From the NCBI GenBank assembly GCA_002737445.1, contig NSIR01000002.1, forward strand, positions 1 to 64,000: a stretch of DNA of 64,000 nucleotides, read 5' to 3'. The position numbers were made by a program, and so were the translations under genes. Positions 26,109 to 36,500 of this stretch are shown in pieces. Each line of letters opens with the position of its first letter. Within the stretch, counting starts at the first letter, position 1. The notes beneath the pieces are model-generated. The model made no database searches and had not been told where the DNA came from. It saw only the letters and a program-made list of their open reading frames with translations. The stretch is from Nitrosarchaeum sp. (GTDB lineage Archaea; Thermoproteota; Nitrososphaeria; Nitrososphaerales; Nitrosopumilaceae).

Positions 26109-27113
26109 TCATTGAATTGGTAATTTTGCGTTATTTTTAGAATTAAAATACGTAATTAGCAATAGGATAACAGAAAAAACACCAGATACTAAAAATAAAA
26201 TTTCTATAGAATTCATTAAAGAACTAGAAAATACATTTTCAATTGTAATGCCGTTGATTTGTGAAATAAAATTAGCGTATGAAAATATAAAATAATTAGT
26301 ACCCCAATGTACAAGTATAGAAACTATAATTCCAAATCGAACATATAACCAACCAAGTATTATTCCACTTGCAGTTGCTTGTGCAAATTTTCCTTCGCTC
26401 CAAGACTCACCACTCATAATATGTGCCAACCCAAAAAAGATACCGACTAAAATAATTAAAACCATGGTTTTTCTCAAATTATAAATTACTAAATTACAAT
26501 TTGGATTCCAAAGTGAATTAAAAAAATGTTTTACAGATAACTTGTGAGAGTAAAATGCAAATAAAGGTAAACCTATTAAAATTATACGAAATCCAAATTC
26601 TTCAACGAGTGGAGATATACTCACATACAAAAATTGAATTAAATTATTTTCAGATGTGGGGGCAATCGTAACTATTCCAAATTGCTGCTGAATAAAATCA
26701 ATCAGTATAGAGATGAAAATCAAAATAGAAAACCATTTTGTAATTATAATCATATAGTTTAATTTTGAATCTAATTTTGAATCTAATTTTTCATGATTAA
26801 AATTACTAGTTATTATTTTAAAAAAATCTTTATCAGGACCAATCATAGCAATTGAAAATAGAATGACATAGATGCACCATAGAACAATAAATGCATCTCC
26901 AAGTACAAGATCAAATGGAATTTGAAAATTTGTTTCTTTAAAAATATCAAGATCTTTTAAAGGATATTGAAAATTAATATCAGTTCCAATATCAGTATGA
27001 AATACAACATATACTCCAAATGGAAACGCCAAAAGCATCATACCAAATATGAAAGATAAAAGTGCAAAATGAGGAATTACTAAAATTTTAAGAATTTTAT
27101 CTGGAACTTGCAA
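26109..27113 (-). CDS. CPBP-family intramembrane metalloprotease
   Basis: A 334-residue polytopic membrane protein of the CPBP/CAAX-protease (Abi) family. The metal-site motifs are present: EEFGFR (about 172-177), FFGLAHIMSG (about 225-234) and HWGTNYF near 277. A short in-frame duplication makes LDSKLDSKLN (about 113-122). Family members cleave prenylated or membrane substrates; the substrate here is unknown. Starts at TTG. It ends two bases after cofC on the opposite strand. Confidence 0.85.
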   Translation of the reverse strand: MQVPDKILKILVIPHFALLSFIFGMMLLAFPFGVYVVFHTDIGTDINFQYPLKDLDIFKETNFQIPFDLVLGDAFIVLWCIYVILFSIAMIGPDKDFFKIITSNFNHEKLDSKLDSKLNYMIIITKWFSILIFISILIDFIQQQFGIVTIAPTSENNLIQFLYVSISPLVEEFGFRIILIGLPLFAFYSHKLSVKHFFNSLWNPNCNLVIYNLRKTMVLIILVGIFFGLAHIMSGESWSEGKFAQATASGIILGWLYVRFGIIVSILVHWGTNYFIFSYANFISQINGITIENVFSSSLMNSIEILFLVSGVFSVILLLITYFNSKNNAKLPIQ

Positions 27114-27120
27114 TGTAGTT

Positions 27121-27429
27121 CTAATGAAGCTCGATACTTGATTCAGGAAATCCTAAATGAATCAATGTGTCTTTAATTGTGTCTCTATGATCGCCTTGAA
27201 GAAATATGTAACCATCTTTTGCAGTTCCACCACAAGCATATTTATTTTTTAATTCTTTTGCAACCGTTTCTAAATTATTTAATTTAGGATCCAATCCTTC
27301 AATCATAGTACCCTTTTTCTTGAATCGTCTAGTTTCTAAACGAATTATAATTTTTGTACTATCTTTAGCAAGTTCGCCACAAGCGCAGAGATCTTCAGGA
27401 AGACCACAAACACTACAAATTACTGCCAT
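27121..27429 (-). CDS. sui1: Translation initiation factor SUI1/eIF1
   Basis: The archaeal eIF1 homologue helps select start codons on the 30S subunit. The 102-residue protein has an N-terminal cysteine cluster (C5, C8, C15, C17) and the SUI1 fold with KKGTMIEGLD, KNKYACGGTAKDGYIFLQGDHRD and a C-terminal HLGFPESSIEL. ATG start, eight bases before the CPBP protease gene, so probably co-transcribed. Confidence 0.94.
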   Translation of the reverse strand: MAVICSVCGLPEDLCACGELAKDSTKIIIRLETRRFKKKGTMIEGLDPKLNNLETVAKELKNKYACGGTAKDGYIFLQGDHRDTIKDTLIHLGFPESSIELH

Positions 27430-27532
27430 ACGTTCTAATAAAATCTATTTTACGCACTATTAAGCCTTGTTTGAGTTATAAATTAAGACAGAAATTAATG
27501 GTATTTTTTAGTTAGAAATCATATCTAAAAAT

Positions 27533-27865
27533 ATGTCAAAAGATCTTACAAAAAAAGCAGTGGAGATGTTGCTGCAAGGGGCAACTTTGCTAAGTGAGCC
27601 ATGTCCGTATTGTTCTGGCGTAAGAGTAATCAAGAATGGTCTTGCATTATGTATCAAATGTGGCAGAGAACCTGAAAAAAAAGAAATCCCAATTAAAGTT
27701 AAAAATGAATTAAAAAAATCAGAAATAGAAATAACATTGGAAGAGAAATTATCCGAATTATCCAAAGAACTGGAGATGGAATCAAATCATGAAAAACAGC
27801 AAGAAATTCTAAAAACAATTAATTCCCTCATAGAAACAATTGAAAAACTAAAAAAACAACAATAA
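27533..27865 (+). CDS. Zinc-finger protein of the autoantigen p27 / UPF0148 family
   Basis: A 110-residue protein. The N-terminal half has a zinc ribbon (C24-x2-C27, C40-x2-C43) within GATLLSEPCPYCSGVRVI, typical of the Sjogren's autoantigen 1-like archaeal family. The C-terminal 60 residues are a charged coiled coil. Exact role unknown. It heads a same-strand cluster with secG and DUF2070, 37 bases before secG. Confidence 0.8.
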   Translation: MSKDLTKKAVEMLLQGATLLSEPCPYCSGVRVIKNGLALCIKCGREPEKKEIPIKVKNELKKSEIEITLEEKLSELSKELEMESNHEKQQEILKTINSLIETIEKLKKQQ

Positions 27866-27902
27866 AGTATTTATGTCAAAATTTAGACTTTGAAATGTAA
27901 CA

Positions 27903-28070
27903 ATGGCAGATAAAAAGAAAGGAGCACCACTACCAGCATCAAGTGGAGGTCTCATGCGATTCTTTGAAGATGAGACTAAGGGATTTAAAATCGACCCAAA
28001 AATAGTAGTTTCAGTTCCAATCAGCTTAATTGTAGTTTCATGGTTAATTGACATATTTTTAGCTCCGTGA
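27903..28070 (+). CDS. secG: Preprotein translocase subunit Sec61-beta (SecG)
   Basis: A 55-residue single-pass subunit of the SecYE-beta translocon. It has the family layout: basic start MADKKKGAPLPASSGGL, the conserved amphipathic stretch MRFFEDETKGFKIDPK, then one C-terminal membrane helix (VVVSVPISLIVVSWLIDIFL, residues about 34-53). The gene is short and easily missed. The DUF2070 gene begins at the next base (TTG) or six bases later (ATG). Confidence 0.92.
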   Translation: MADKKKGAPLPASSGGLMRFFEDETKGFKIDPKIVVSVPISLIVVSWLIDIFLAP

Positions 28071-28076
28071 TTGGAC

Positions 28077-29816
28077 ATGGAAAAATCGTCAGATGATGTT
28101 TCTAATATACATAATAGATTTTCACTTACTTTAATCAATCCATCTTCACATTATTTTTCTCTTGTAGGATCACTGATAATTGCAGGAGTGATTACAACCA
28201 TAGTGTATTTAGCATATTTAGGCTCAAACGAAATTTTGTTTAGAATTCCAATGGTAGTTGGAGTATTAGCATTAACTCAATTAATAGATACACAATTTAC
28301 AAGAAAAAAAGAATATTCAAAATCACTACATGCATCTTTGTTTGGAAATATGTTATGGGTTGCAATATTACTAATGGGTCTACTTGCAAGTGTAGTATTA
28401 TCAAAGGAGATATCACTGTTTTTTGTAACATATGGCATGTTTCTGTTTGCTAGTTTTAGAATTGGAATTTTTACTACAACATTAGGTGCAACCATAAAAA
28501 AGGCGTGGGCTATTTGTATGGTTCAACCACTTGCCATGTTTTTAGTCATGATTCCTTATGAAATGTGGAATTCAATGTTAACAAATCCATTAGTGGTTGG
28601 ATTAGGAGCAACATTTTTGATAATTGCTAGTGCATGGTCTCTATTAACAGATAGGGCTGGAAGACCAGGTATGGAAAGTACACATAAAACAATTCAAGCA
28701 TATTTGGCATCACAGGGAAATGATTTTACAGAAGCTGAAGAAATCATAGAAAAACGTTCGTATAAAACCAAAGTTTCAACATCTCAAATAAGACTTTGTT
28801 CATCAAATGGGACTACGGAATTTAGAATGGTTATACCGGAAATTCACCCTGGACCATATCATCCAGTAGGCGGAAGCAACATTCCGTATTTAATTTACAA
28901 AAATCTAGATTCATCAGCAATGATTATGCATAGTATTTCAGATCATTCATTAAATCTTCCATCAAAAAATGAAGTTGAAAATTATTTAAACAATATAGAC
29001 AAAAGTACAATAAAAGAAGAGGGAGCCACATGTACAGAGCCTGTAACTGTGCAAATAAACAAAGCTAGAGTAACAGGTTTACTTTTTGGAAATAATCCAC
29101 TGTTGTTTCTTTCGTTATCGCCACATGGTATGGAAGATATTCCAAATTATATGAAAAAAGAAATTGAACAATATGCTAAAAATAGAAATTTTAAAAGAAT
29201 ATTGATTGTAGATTGCCATAATGCCATGGGACAGGAAATTTCAAAAGAGGACGGAGAAGACATGTTAAAAGCAGCAAAATCTTGTTTGGATTCATTAATC
29301 ACAAAAGAGAGTTACAGTATAGAATTTGGATATGCTAATTCAGAAAATATGGATGTATGGACAGAGGATTTAGGGATGGGAGGTCTAGGAATAATATGTC
29401 TAAAAATTAATAATAAAAAATTCTTTCTAGGGTGGGCAGATGCAAATAATATGGAAAACGGTGTAAGAGAGAAAATCGTAAAAAATTTTGCAGATAAAGA
29501 ATGTCAATTATTAGAAATTTGTACTTCAGATACACATTATGCCCCAGTCAAAGCTAGAAATAGAAATGGGTACTACCAATTGGGATTAATTACAAATGTA
29601 GAGAAATTAACTAAATGGTTTTTAGAAATTGCAAATAATGCAGAATCAAAAATGACCTCAGCCAAATTTGAAATTTTAGAAAATGAAGCAGATGTAAAAA
29701 TTATGGGTCAGGGAATATACGAAGATTATTCAAAGGCGTTAGATAAATCACTGAAATTAACTAAAGTGTTTATGATTGGAAGTGTCACATTATTCATAAT
29801 TACTTTATTCCTATAG
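28077..29816 (+). CDS. DUF2070 family membrane protein
   Basis: A roughly 579-residue archaeal membrane protein. Six or seven hydrophobic segments fill the first 210 residues, followed by a large soluble domain with GPYHPVGGSNIPYLIY, LIVDCHNAMGQEIS and CTSDTHYAP, and one helix at the C-terminus. The histidine/aspartate-rich soluble motifs suggest a metal-dependent hydrolase-like fold, but no function is established. ATG at 28077 is preferred to the TTG at 28071. It overlaps the nuclease gene by 17 bases, tail to tail. Confidence 0.85.
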   Translation: MEKSSDDVSNIHNRFSLTLINPSSHYFSLVGSLIIAGVITTIVYLAYLGSNEILFRIPMVVGVLALTQLIDTQFTRKKEYSKSLHASLFGNMLWVAILLMGLLASVVLSKEISLFFVTYGMFLFASFRIGIFTTTLGATIKKAWAICMVQPLAMFLVMIPYEMWNSMLTNPLVVGLGATFLIIASAWSLLTDRAGRPGMESTHKTIQAYLASQGNDFTEAEEIIEKRSYKTKVSTSQIRLCSSNGTTEFRMVIPEIHPGPYHPVGGSNIPYLIYKNLDSSAMIMHSISDHSLNLPSKNEVENYLNNIDKSTIKEEGATCTEPVTVQINKARVTGLLFGNNPLLFLSLSPHGMEDIPNYMKKEIEQYAKNRNFKRILIVDCHNAMGQEISKEDGEDMLKAAKSCLDSLITKESYSIEFGYANSENMDVWTEDLGMGGLGIICLKINNKKFFLGWADANNMENGVREKIVKNFADKECQLLEICTSDTHYAPVKARNRNGYYQLGLITNVEKLTKWFLEIANNAESKMTSAKFEILENEADVKIMGQGIYEDYSKALDKSLKLTKVFMIGSVTLFIITLFL

Positions 29817-30435
29817 CATTCATTTGATCAAGATTTCCATAAAATTCATCAACAAATGATGAAAACTGAAAAATTGGAACTATTGGCACTTTATCTATGA
29901 AATCTATCTTATCATGGTATAAAGTCACAATCACGGGTAACGCAATTGCCCCCTGAGTTTTTGAGATATAATGTTGAGTTCTAGCAATCTGTTTTCTGAC
30001 TGCCATTGACAATGTAGATGCACTGTAACGTTTCCAATGTTTACAGTCAATGAGTAATGCGATGCCTAATCGTATTCCAACGACATCAATTTCCATTCTA
30101 GGTTTGGTAAGAATTAAATTTTTAATTATTGCAAAATTTTTTGAATATAAAATTTCAGCAACCAGTCCCTCAAAATCTCTCCAATTTAGTATAATAGATA
30201 TTTCATCCAAAGGAGCACCATTTTTTATTAATTCAACCGCAGCTTTGAGTTTATCACCATCTTCAAAATAATATTTATTTTCTTCTTTTTTTCCAATTTC
30301 GTTTTGAATGTATGTATCTAGAATTTTTTGTGAATCAATAGTATTTATTTTTGTAATTGCAGTAAAATCTTCAACAGATATACCTCCAGAGACAATTCCA
30401 TTTAAGCTAGATAGCATTGTCTGTGTAAATTTCAT
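29800..30435 (-). CDS. PD-(D/E)XK nuclease-like protein (Mrr-type fold)
   Basis: A 211-residue soluble protein. An N-terminal helical region precedes the nuclease core: NWRDFEGLVAEIL (about 83-95), then EIDVVGIRLG and LLIDCKHWKR (about 112-131), matching the D-x(n)-D/E-x-K pattern with K in DCKHW. Mrr-like archaeal proteins cleave DNA, often modified or branched. No methylase or specificity gene is near, so it is probably not part of a classical restriction system. Function is inference. Confidence 0.7.
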   Translation of the reverse strand: MKFTQTMLSSLNGIVSGGISVEDFTAITKINTIDSQKILDTYIQNEIGKKEENKYYFEDGDKLKAAVELIKNGAPLDEISIILNWRDFEGLVAEILYSKNFAIIKNLILTKPRMEIDVVGIRLGIALLIDCKHWKRYSASTLSMAVRKQIARTQHYISKTQGAIALPVIVTLYHDKIDFIDKVPIVPIFQFSSFVDEFYGNLDQMNAIGIK

Positions 30436-30453
30436 ATTAAATTACTTTGAAAA

Positions 30454-30483
30454 TTAAGATGATATAGGTTTTAAGATGATATA
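30454..30483. promoter_or_regulatory. 13-bp direct repeat in a divergent promoter
   Basis: TTAAGATGATATA occurs at 30454-30466 and again at 30471-30483, 17 bases apart. ATAGGTTTT also occurs twice (30464-30472 and 30501-30509). They lie between the divergent nuclease and binding-protein genes (30435 and 30535) and may be operators or duplicated promoter elements. Confidence 0.45.
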
Positions 30484-30534
30484 AAAGAAAAAAATACGAA
30501 ATAGGTTTTATTACAACTAAAGCAAATAACGTTT

Positions 30535-32991
30535 ATGAAATTCGTGCTAGTATTGGCGCTAGCTATTCTAGGAGCATCGCTAATGTGTAATTATTCATTT
30601 GCAGAAAAAAATACATTTTTTGATTCAATCAAATTTATTCAGTATTTGGATGAAAATACAGCACTTGAAGAAGTAAGAAATGGAAATTTAGACATGTATT
30701 ACGATAGAATTTCCTCAGATAGATTAGAAAATAAGAAATCACGTGAAGGATTAAAGGTATTTGAATCAACTGGGGGTTCTTACAGCATACTGGTAAATCC
30801 AGCAGAATCAAATCAATTCAATCCATTTTCAATAAAAGAGGTAAGATTTGCCTTAAACTATCTAGTAGATAGAAAATTAATTGTAAATAATTTACTTGGA
30901 GGTTACGGTTCTTCAATAATTACGTATTATGGTCCGTCAGATCCAGAATATCTGACAATAATCAAACAGTTAGAGACATTTAATTTTAGACATAATCCAG
31001 CATTGGCAGAAGAAATAATTTCAAATGCATTAAAAGAAAAAGGTGCAATAAAATTAAATGGATTATGGGAAATAAATCATGAGCCAATTCAGATTACAAT
31101 TTTCATTAGAAGTGATGATCCAGTAAGAAAATCCATTGGAGAAATTTTAGCATCAGAGTTACAAAAAATTGGATTTACTGTAAAAAAAGATTATGGTGAT
31201 TTGAATAAAGCTTATGTTGTTGTGTACGGCTCAAACCCATCAGAAATGAAATGGAGTTTATACACCGAAGGTTGGGGAAGATCAGCGTTTGTAAAATATG
31301 ATTCAGTAGGATTATCACAAATGTATTCACCGTGGTTTTCAAACATGCCAGGATTCAACAATCCAGCATATTGGAATTATAAAAATGAACACTTGGATTC
31401 TATTACACAAAAAATTTACAGCGGGACATTTGAATCAGAAGAGCAACGAGTACAATTAATTCAAGATGCAATCAACATTGGAGTTGATCAATCAGTTAGA
31501 ATTTTTTTAGCAAGTAAAATTGATCAATATGTAGCAAATGAAAAAATGGAGGGAGTGGTTAATGACTTGGGAGCAGGCATTCCAAGTAGATTTACAGCAA
31601 TTAATTCTAAAAGTAATCATAAAGATTTAGCAATAGGAATAAAGCAAATTTATCAAGGAGCATGGAATCCTGTAATGGGATTAAATGATGTGTATAGCAG
31701 ACAAATTTGGGGATTGATTTCAGATCCCATTACTTTCAAACATCCATTTACAGGAAAAACAATACCAGTTAGAGCAGATTGGAACGTAGAAACTGCAGGT
31801 CCAAGCGGAAAATTAAATTTGCCAGAAGATGCAATAATTTGGGATCCGGTGAAACATGTATGGAAAAAAGTACCAGTTGGAACTCTAGCAACAAGCAAAG
31901 TCAGATTTGATTTTAAATTTAGCAATTGGCATAATGGACAAAAAATGGATATGTATGATATTTTACAATCATTGTATTTTACAATGGAGTGGGGAACAAA
32001 AACAGATGAAAATGACAAAACATTTGATACTGAATTCACACCAATTGCATCTCAAATGATTCAAACGATAATTGGAATCAAACCAATTGATGAGAATACC
32101 ATCGATGTTTACGTAAATTATTGGCACTTTGATGAGGCAGAAATTGCAGATTGGGCAGCACTTTGGAGTTCAGTTCCATGGGAAATTTCTGTCGCAATGG
32201 AACAATCAGTGTTAGATGGAAAAGCATCATTTTCAAAATCAGGAGCAATAAATAAAAATGTCAGTTGGATTTCATTAATAGTTCCAAAAGACGCTCAAAT
32301 GATTCAAAATTATTTGAATGAATTTACTGGAAAAAAATACATTCCAAAATCACTGGAAGGACTTAATACAAATTCAAAGTATTTTGACGATAGATATACT
32401 TCATCTTCAAAATGGATTAAGACTCACAATCATGCAGTAATTAGTAATGGACCATTTTATCTTGATACATATTCGCCTGAATCTAGAACTATTACACTAA
32501 ATGCATTTGAAGACAAATCATATCCTTTCAAATTAGGACATTGGTCAGAATTTGAAAAAACAAAATTACCAAAAATAACAAATATTGATGCTCCAGATAT
32601 TATTAAAAAAGGAATTGATTTAAAGATAAATATTGAAACCTCAAATACAGATTCAATTATGTATTTTTTGACTGGTAATAATGGAAATTCCACGCTATCA
32701 GAATTGATCAGTGTTGATAAAAATTTTACTACAATAATAATTCCAAGTGAAAAAATAAATAAACTAGAGAAAGGTTCAAAAGATTTAAAAATTTTTGCTA
32801 TTTCAAATGTTGTGTTAAAACCAGATTATTATTCTACTAGTTTTCTAATACTTGATAGTAATGTCACCATACCAAAAATGGATCAAGATAACATAGAATT
32901 TAATAAAAATAATTCTTTTGAACCAATTTGGATAATCTTAATTTTAATAATTATCGCAATTATTGTGATTTACATTAAGAAAAGAAAATAG
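30535..32991 (+). CDS. Membrane-anchored family 5 solute-binding protein (peptide ABC type)
   Basis: An 818-residue extracellular protein. A signal peptide (about 1-23, ending NYSFA) leads into the SBP_bac_5 fold used for peptides, nickel and other ligands: NPFSIKEVRFALNYLVDRKLI near 95-115 and the late segment IISNGPFYLDTYSPESRTI. The C-terminus has a hydrophobic helix (about 795-814) and KKRK, an anchor that keeps the protein on the cell surface. No permease or ATPase adjoins it; the lone DppF-like ATPase at 4395 may belong to the same transporter, which is inference. Confidence 0.85.
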   Translation: MKFVLVLALAILGASLMCNYSFAEKNTFFDSIKFIQYLDENTALEEVRNGNLDMYYDRISSDRLENKKSREGLKVFESTGGSYSILVNPAESNQFNPFSIKEVRFALNYLVDRKLIVNNLLGGYGSSIITYYGPSDPEYLTIIKQLETFNFRHNPALAEEIISNALKEKGAIKLNGLWEINHEPIQITIFIRSDDPVRKSIGEILASELQKIGFTVKKDYGDLNKAYVVVYGSNPSEMKWSLYTEGWGRSAFVKYDSVGLSQMYSPWFSNMPGFNNPAYWNYKNEHLDSITQKIYSGTFESEEQRVQLIQDAINIGVDQSVRIFLASKIDQYVANEKMEGVVNDLGAGIPSRFTAINSKSNHKDLAIGIKQIYQGAWNPVMGLNDVYSRQIWGLISDPITFKHPFTGKTIPVRADWNVETAGPSGKLNLPEDAIIWDPVKHVWKKVPVGTLATSKVRFDFKFSNWHNGQKMDMYDILQSLYFTMEWGTKTDENDKTFDTEFTPIASQMIQTIIGIKPIDENTIDVYVNYWHFDEAEIADWAALWSSVPWEISVAMEQSVLDGKASFSKSGAINKNVSWISLIVPKDAQMIQNYLNEFTGKKYIPKSLEGLNTNSKYFDDRYTSSSKWIKTHNHAVISNGPFYLDTYSPESRTITLNAFEDKSYPFKLGHWSEFEKTKLPKITNIDAPDIIKKGIDLKINIETSNTDSIMYFLTGNNGNSTLSELISVDKNFTTIIIPSEKINKLEKGSKDLKIFAISNVVLKPDYYSTSFLILDSNVTIPKMDQDNIEFNKNNSFEPIWIILILIIIAIIVIYIKKRK

Positions 32992-32995
32992 ACAG

Positions 32996-33490
32996 TTAAT
33001 CAGAAATACCATATTCTTGTAAAATAATATTAATTTGATCTTCGGATTCCAATTTACAGTATTCTTCCAAGAGGTTTTGATTTAATTCATAAAAAGTGTG
33101 ACCCCACTTGAATTTATCAAGTATCGCAAATGCCTGATCTCTAAAACCGAGAATAAATAATGATGCAGATAATGCTTCAGCAGTAGTAAGTTTATTGAGT
33201 TTCGAGTAATTGACTGGATTGCCAGCAAACAGAGGAGGTAATTTTCTTTTGATACCACTGAATTTTTCAGAAAATGCTTGATCTACTAAATTCCATGAAC
33301 AGTCAATTCCAACAATAGAATTGATCAGGGATTTATCTTTAGGTAAAAGAGTTTTTTCAGAAAATGGATCTAAAACAAGTCCTTTATTTCCTATTTTTTT
33401 GATATTTTTTGCAATTCCAAATTTTACCATTTTTGCCGCGGTACATTTTTTTGGATCATCTTGATAAAACATCAAAACTTGAAGATTCAT
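32996..33490 (-). CDS. tsr3: 16S rRNA aminocarboxypropyltransferase Tsr3
   Basis: Transfers an aminocarboxypropyl group from SAM to a 16S rRNA pseudouridine derivative during small-subunit maturation. The 164-residue protein (old DUF367) carries the family motifs DDPKKCTAAKM (about 11-21), IVGIDCSW, KRKLPPLFAGNPVNYSKL and KLTTAEALSASLFILGF. ATG start. It is convergent with the solute-binding protein gene four bases away and follows the large surface protein on the minus strand. Confidence 0.93.
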   Translation of the reverse strand: MNLQVLMFYQDDPKKCTAAKMVKFGIAKNIKKIGNKGLVLDPFSEKTLLPKDKSLINSIVGIDCSWNLVDQAFSEKFSGIKRKLPPLFAGNPVNYSKLNKLTTAEALSASLFILGFRDQAFAILDKFKWGHTFYELNQNLLEEYCKLESEDQINIILQEYGISD

Positions 33491-33524
33491 TAAATAAATT
33501 ATAACCGCGACCGGTATTTTGGAC

Positions 33525-36500
33525 TTACTCTAGTATTTTATAATTAATTGTATAATAAAATCTAGATGCCTGATCATCTTTAATCACATCTACGCGCCAA
33601 TTTGTATTTGGTAAAAAGTCTGAAGTGGATTCTGGAAGAATATCAAATTTCTCAAGATATACATCTGAACCAGTGTATTTTACTTTAAGATTAATTCCAT
33701 CTACAGAGACAATTTGATAAATTTGACTTGGTTGTGTAGTAGAATTTTTTACAAGACAATTTTGTTCAGGACCAATAACACATATTCCGGATTCAGAAGT
33801 AACTCTTAGATTGACACTGGATTGATCTAATTTTGTAGTAAGTAATGAGCCAGAAATTACACGTGGAGATACATTTTTTCCATCTAAACTTTTTGTTTCT
33901 GTATTAATTGAAATTTTATTATCTAAAATGCGATTAAATTTTTCAATTACAGTTAATGGTGATTTTTCAGATTCTACAACAATTGGTTTTTCAACTACAT
34001 TAAACACTAAAGATTTTGTTTCAAATCCAGCATTAACACTAATTTCGTATGAACCTAAACTTGAAGGTGCATCAGATAATTTAATCTGATGTGAGAATGA
34101 ACCAGAATAACTTGGCAATATAGTAGTTACAGGGCCCAAGTTTTTACCACAGTAATAAGAGCCGCATGTTATTTGACCATCCATTTTCTTTATCACAGTA
34201 ATATCAAATTGTTCAAGATAAATTATTTTACTTGGCTTACCTGATACAGTCACAGTATCACCAGGATAATATTCAGATTTATCAGTGCCAAGTAACAAAG
34301 ATAATTTTTTACTAGAATCTAAAGAAAGTTCATTTGCAACAGTAAAGATAGATGTGCTATGCTTGCCAGAATATGATGCAGTTACTTTGTAATCACCTTG
34401 AGTAAATATAGTGAGAGGTAATTCGAACAGGCTTTGAAAGTATCCAACACCGTCAGGATAAACAAATGCTTCGTGCATTTTTTTAAATGGTGCTTTGGTA
34501 TCCAATACTTGTATTGTGATTCTAGTAGGCATGTTTCCCACTGAACTATCAGATCCTTTTTCTTTTTCAAATATATTTCCAATTACTTTTAATTTTTCTC
34601 CAGCCTTGTATAGAGATTTTTCAGTTGAAACATACAATGGAGCCAATGATAAAGAATCATGTATCGGATCTGCAGATACTTTGAAGAAAAAGTCTTTTAC
34701 ATTAGAAGTGGTAAATACATGAATTTTGTAAACACCATAATTGGTTTTTAGAGTGTGACGATCATCTGATTTTTCAGATAATGGTTTTTCGCTCAATGGG
34801 GTAGTCCATGACCATGAAAAATGTTGGTTTTCAATTAATGCACCAGAATCAAATCTACTACCATCAGGTTTTGTAAGTGAAACATTTACAGAATTATCAC
34901 CAGATCTAGGTACAAGTCCAGTTAAAACGACATTTTCATTTAATCCAAAGACAGTTTTATTCAAGGTAAGTGATGAATTAGCACTTGACTTCAAAGGATC
35001 AACTACCTCAATAGAAATAGTTTTTGTCATTCCACTGTATTTGGCTTTAATTTTGTAAGTTCCTTCGGTGAAAATTTTTTGATCAATTTTTGTTTGTATT
35101 GAAAATCTACCAGAAGAATCAGGTTTAGAAGTAAAATCATATCCTATTGAAATATTATCTTTACTAGCTGATTTTGCTGATGAGGTAATTTTCAGCAATT
35201 TACCATTTTTATCAGATATTGAAACATTTACAGATGCAGTTAAAAATTCTGGATAAGTTGAAAGATTTGCAATAAAACCATCAATAGTAAGAGATTCATT
35301 CAAATCATAAATTGCCTTTTCTGTAGAAAGTGACAGTGATTCCGTACTTGAAACATATGAGGTGGTATTTGCTACAGCGTGAATAATTAGGGAAGCAGAA
35401 CCAAGATGTTGAGAAACAGAAATTTTGTAATCGCCCAATCGTAATTGATTATCTGGAATTTTGAAAGAATATGTAAATGCCCCATTGCCAGATATTTTGA
35501 CCATATCTAAAATTTTAAATCCAGAATCACTGCCGGGAATAAGATTAATTCTAGAACCTGTGGAATCAGCACCGATTGCATTGTTTTTGGTTTGAATAAT
35601 TTCCAAATCCATAGACTTGACCCACTGCTTATTCAATCTGCCAGAAATTGTCACAGTATCACCTAATGCATATGCTTCTTTATCTGTAGAAAGCGATATC
35701 GGTGTTAGTTCCTTAATATCTTTGATGATTTCAAAAGATGCTAGTATTGAATCATTTGCATAATCGCCAATTATTTGATATTTTCCATAAACAGGATTTA
35801 CAGTATTAAGAAACAAAGTTGTAGAAAATTTTCCATTTACAGGATACAAATTACCTGAAGAAATAACTTTACCACCAGGATTTACTACACTGAATTTTAC
35901 GCTTTCAAGTGGAATGATTACACTGATAGACCCTGTAATATTTACAGTATCGCCAGGGAGATAATTTAGTTTATCAGTAGATAAGCCCAACGCTTGCACT
36001 TTTTGCATATTATCTACAGGGATTTTATCACCTACAGAAAAACTAGTTTCAGATGTGGCATCACCATAAGTTGCTGAAACAGTGTAAGATCCTTCTTTAA
36101 TTCCAATTGCTTTTTGTAGATTTAAACTAGTTTTATAATTCAAATTAAGATCAGGATAAAGATAAATAATTTTCTCATAATTGGAACTGGATATTTTTAC
36201 AATTATTTTATCGGCATGAAATGACGGAGACATGACAAACACCGATTTTGACACATTACCCTGAATGGTGGCTATTTCATCAAAAAGATATGAAAACTTA
36301 TTTGCAGATACAGATATGCGAACTGTATCTTTTTGCTCAGCAGAAATTAATTTTCCATTTGAAGTGCCAGCTGTAGTAATTGCAAATTTCCAATCAGATG
36401 CACTATTAAGATCATATCCATCTTGAATTCTTTGCCATGAATTAAAATCATTTTTCATATCATTGAATAAAGGAGTTTTATCTACAACTAGTCCATTTTT

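Noticed and set aside
26763-26790. Short tandem tttgaatctaa repeat
   Set aside because: Only two copies, inside the CPBP protease gene; it simply duplicates LDSK.
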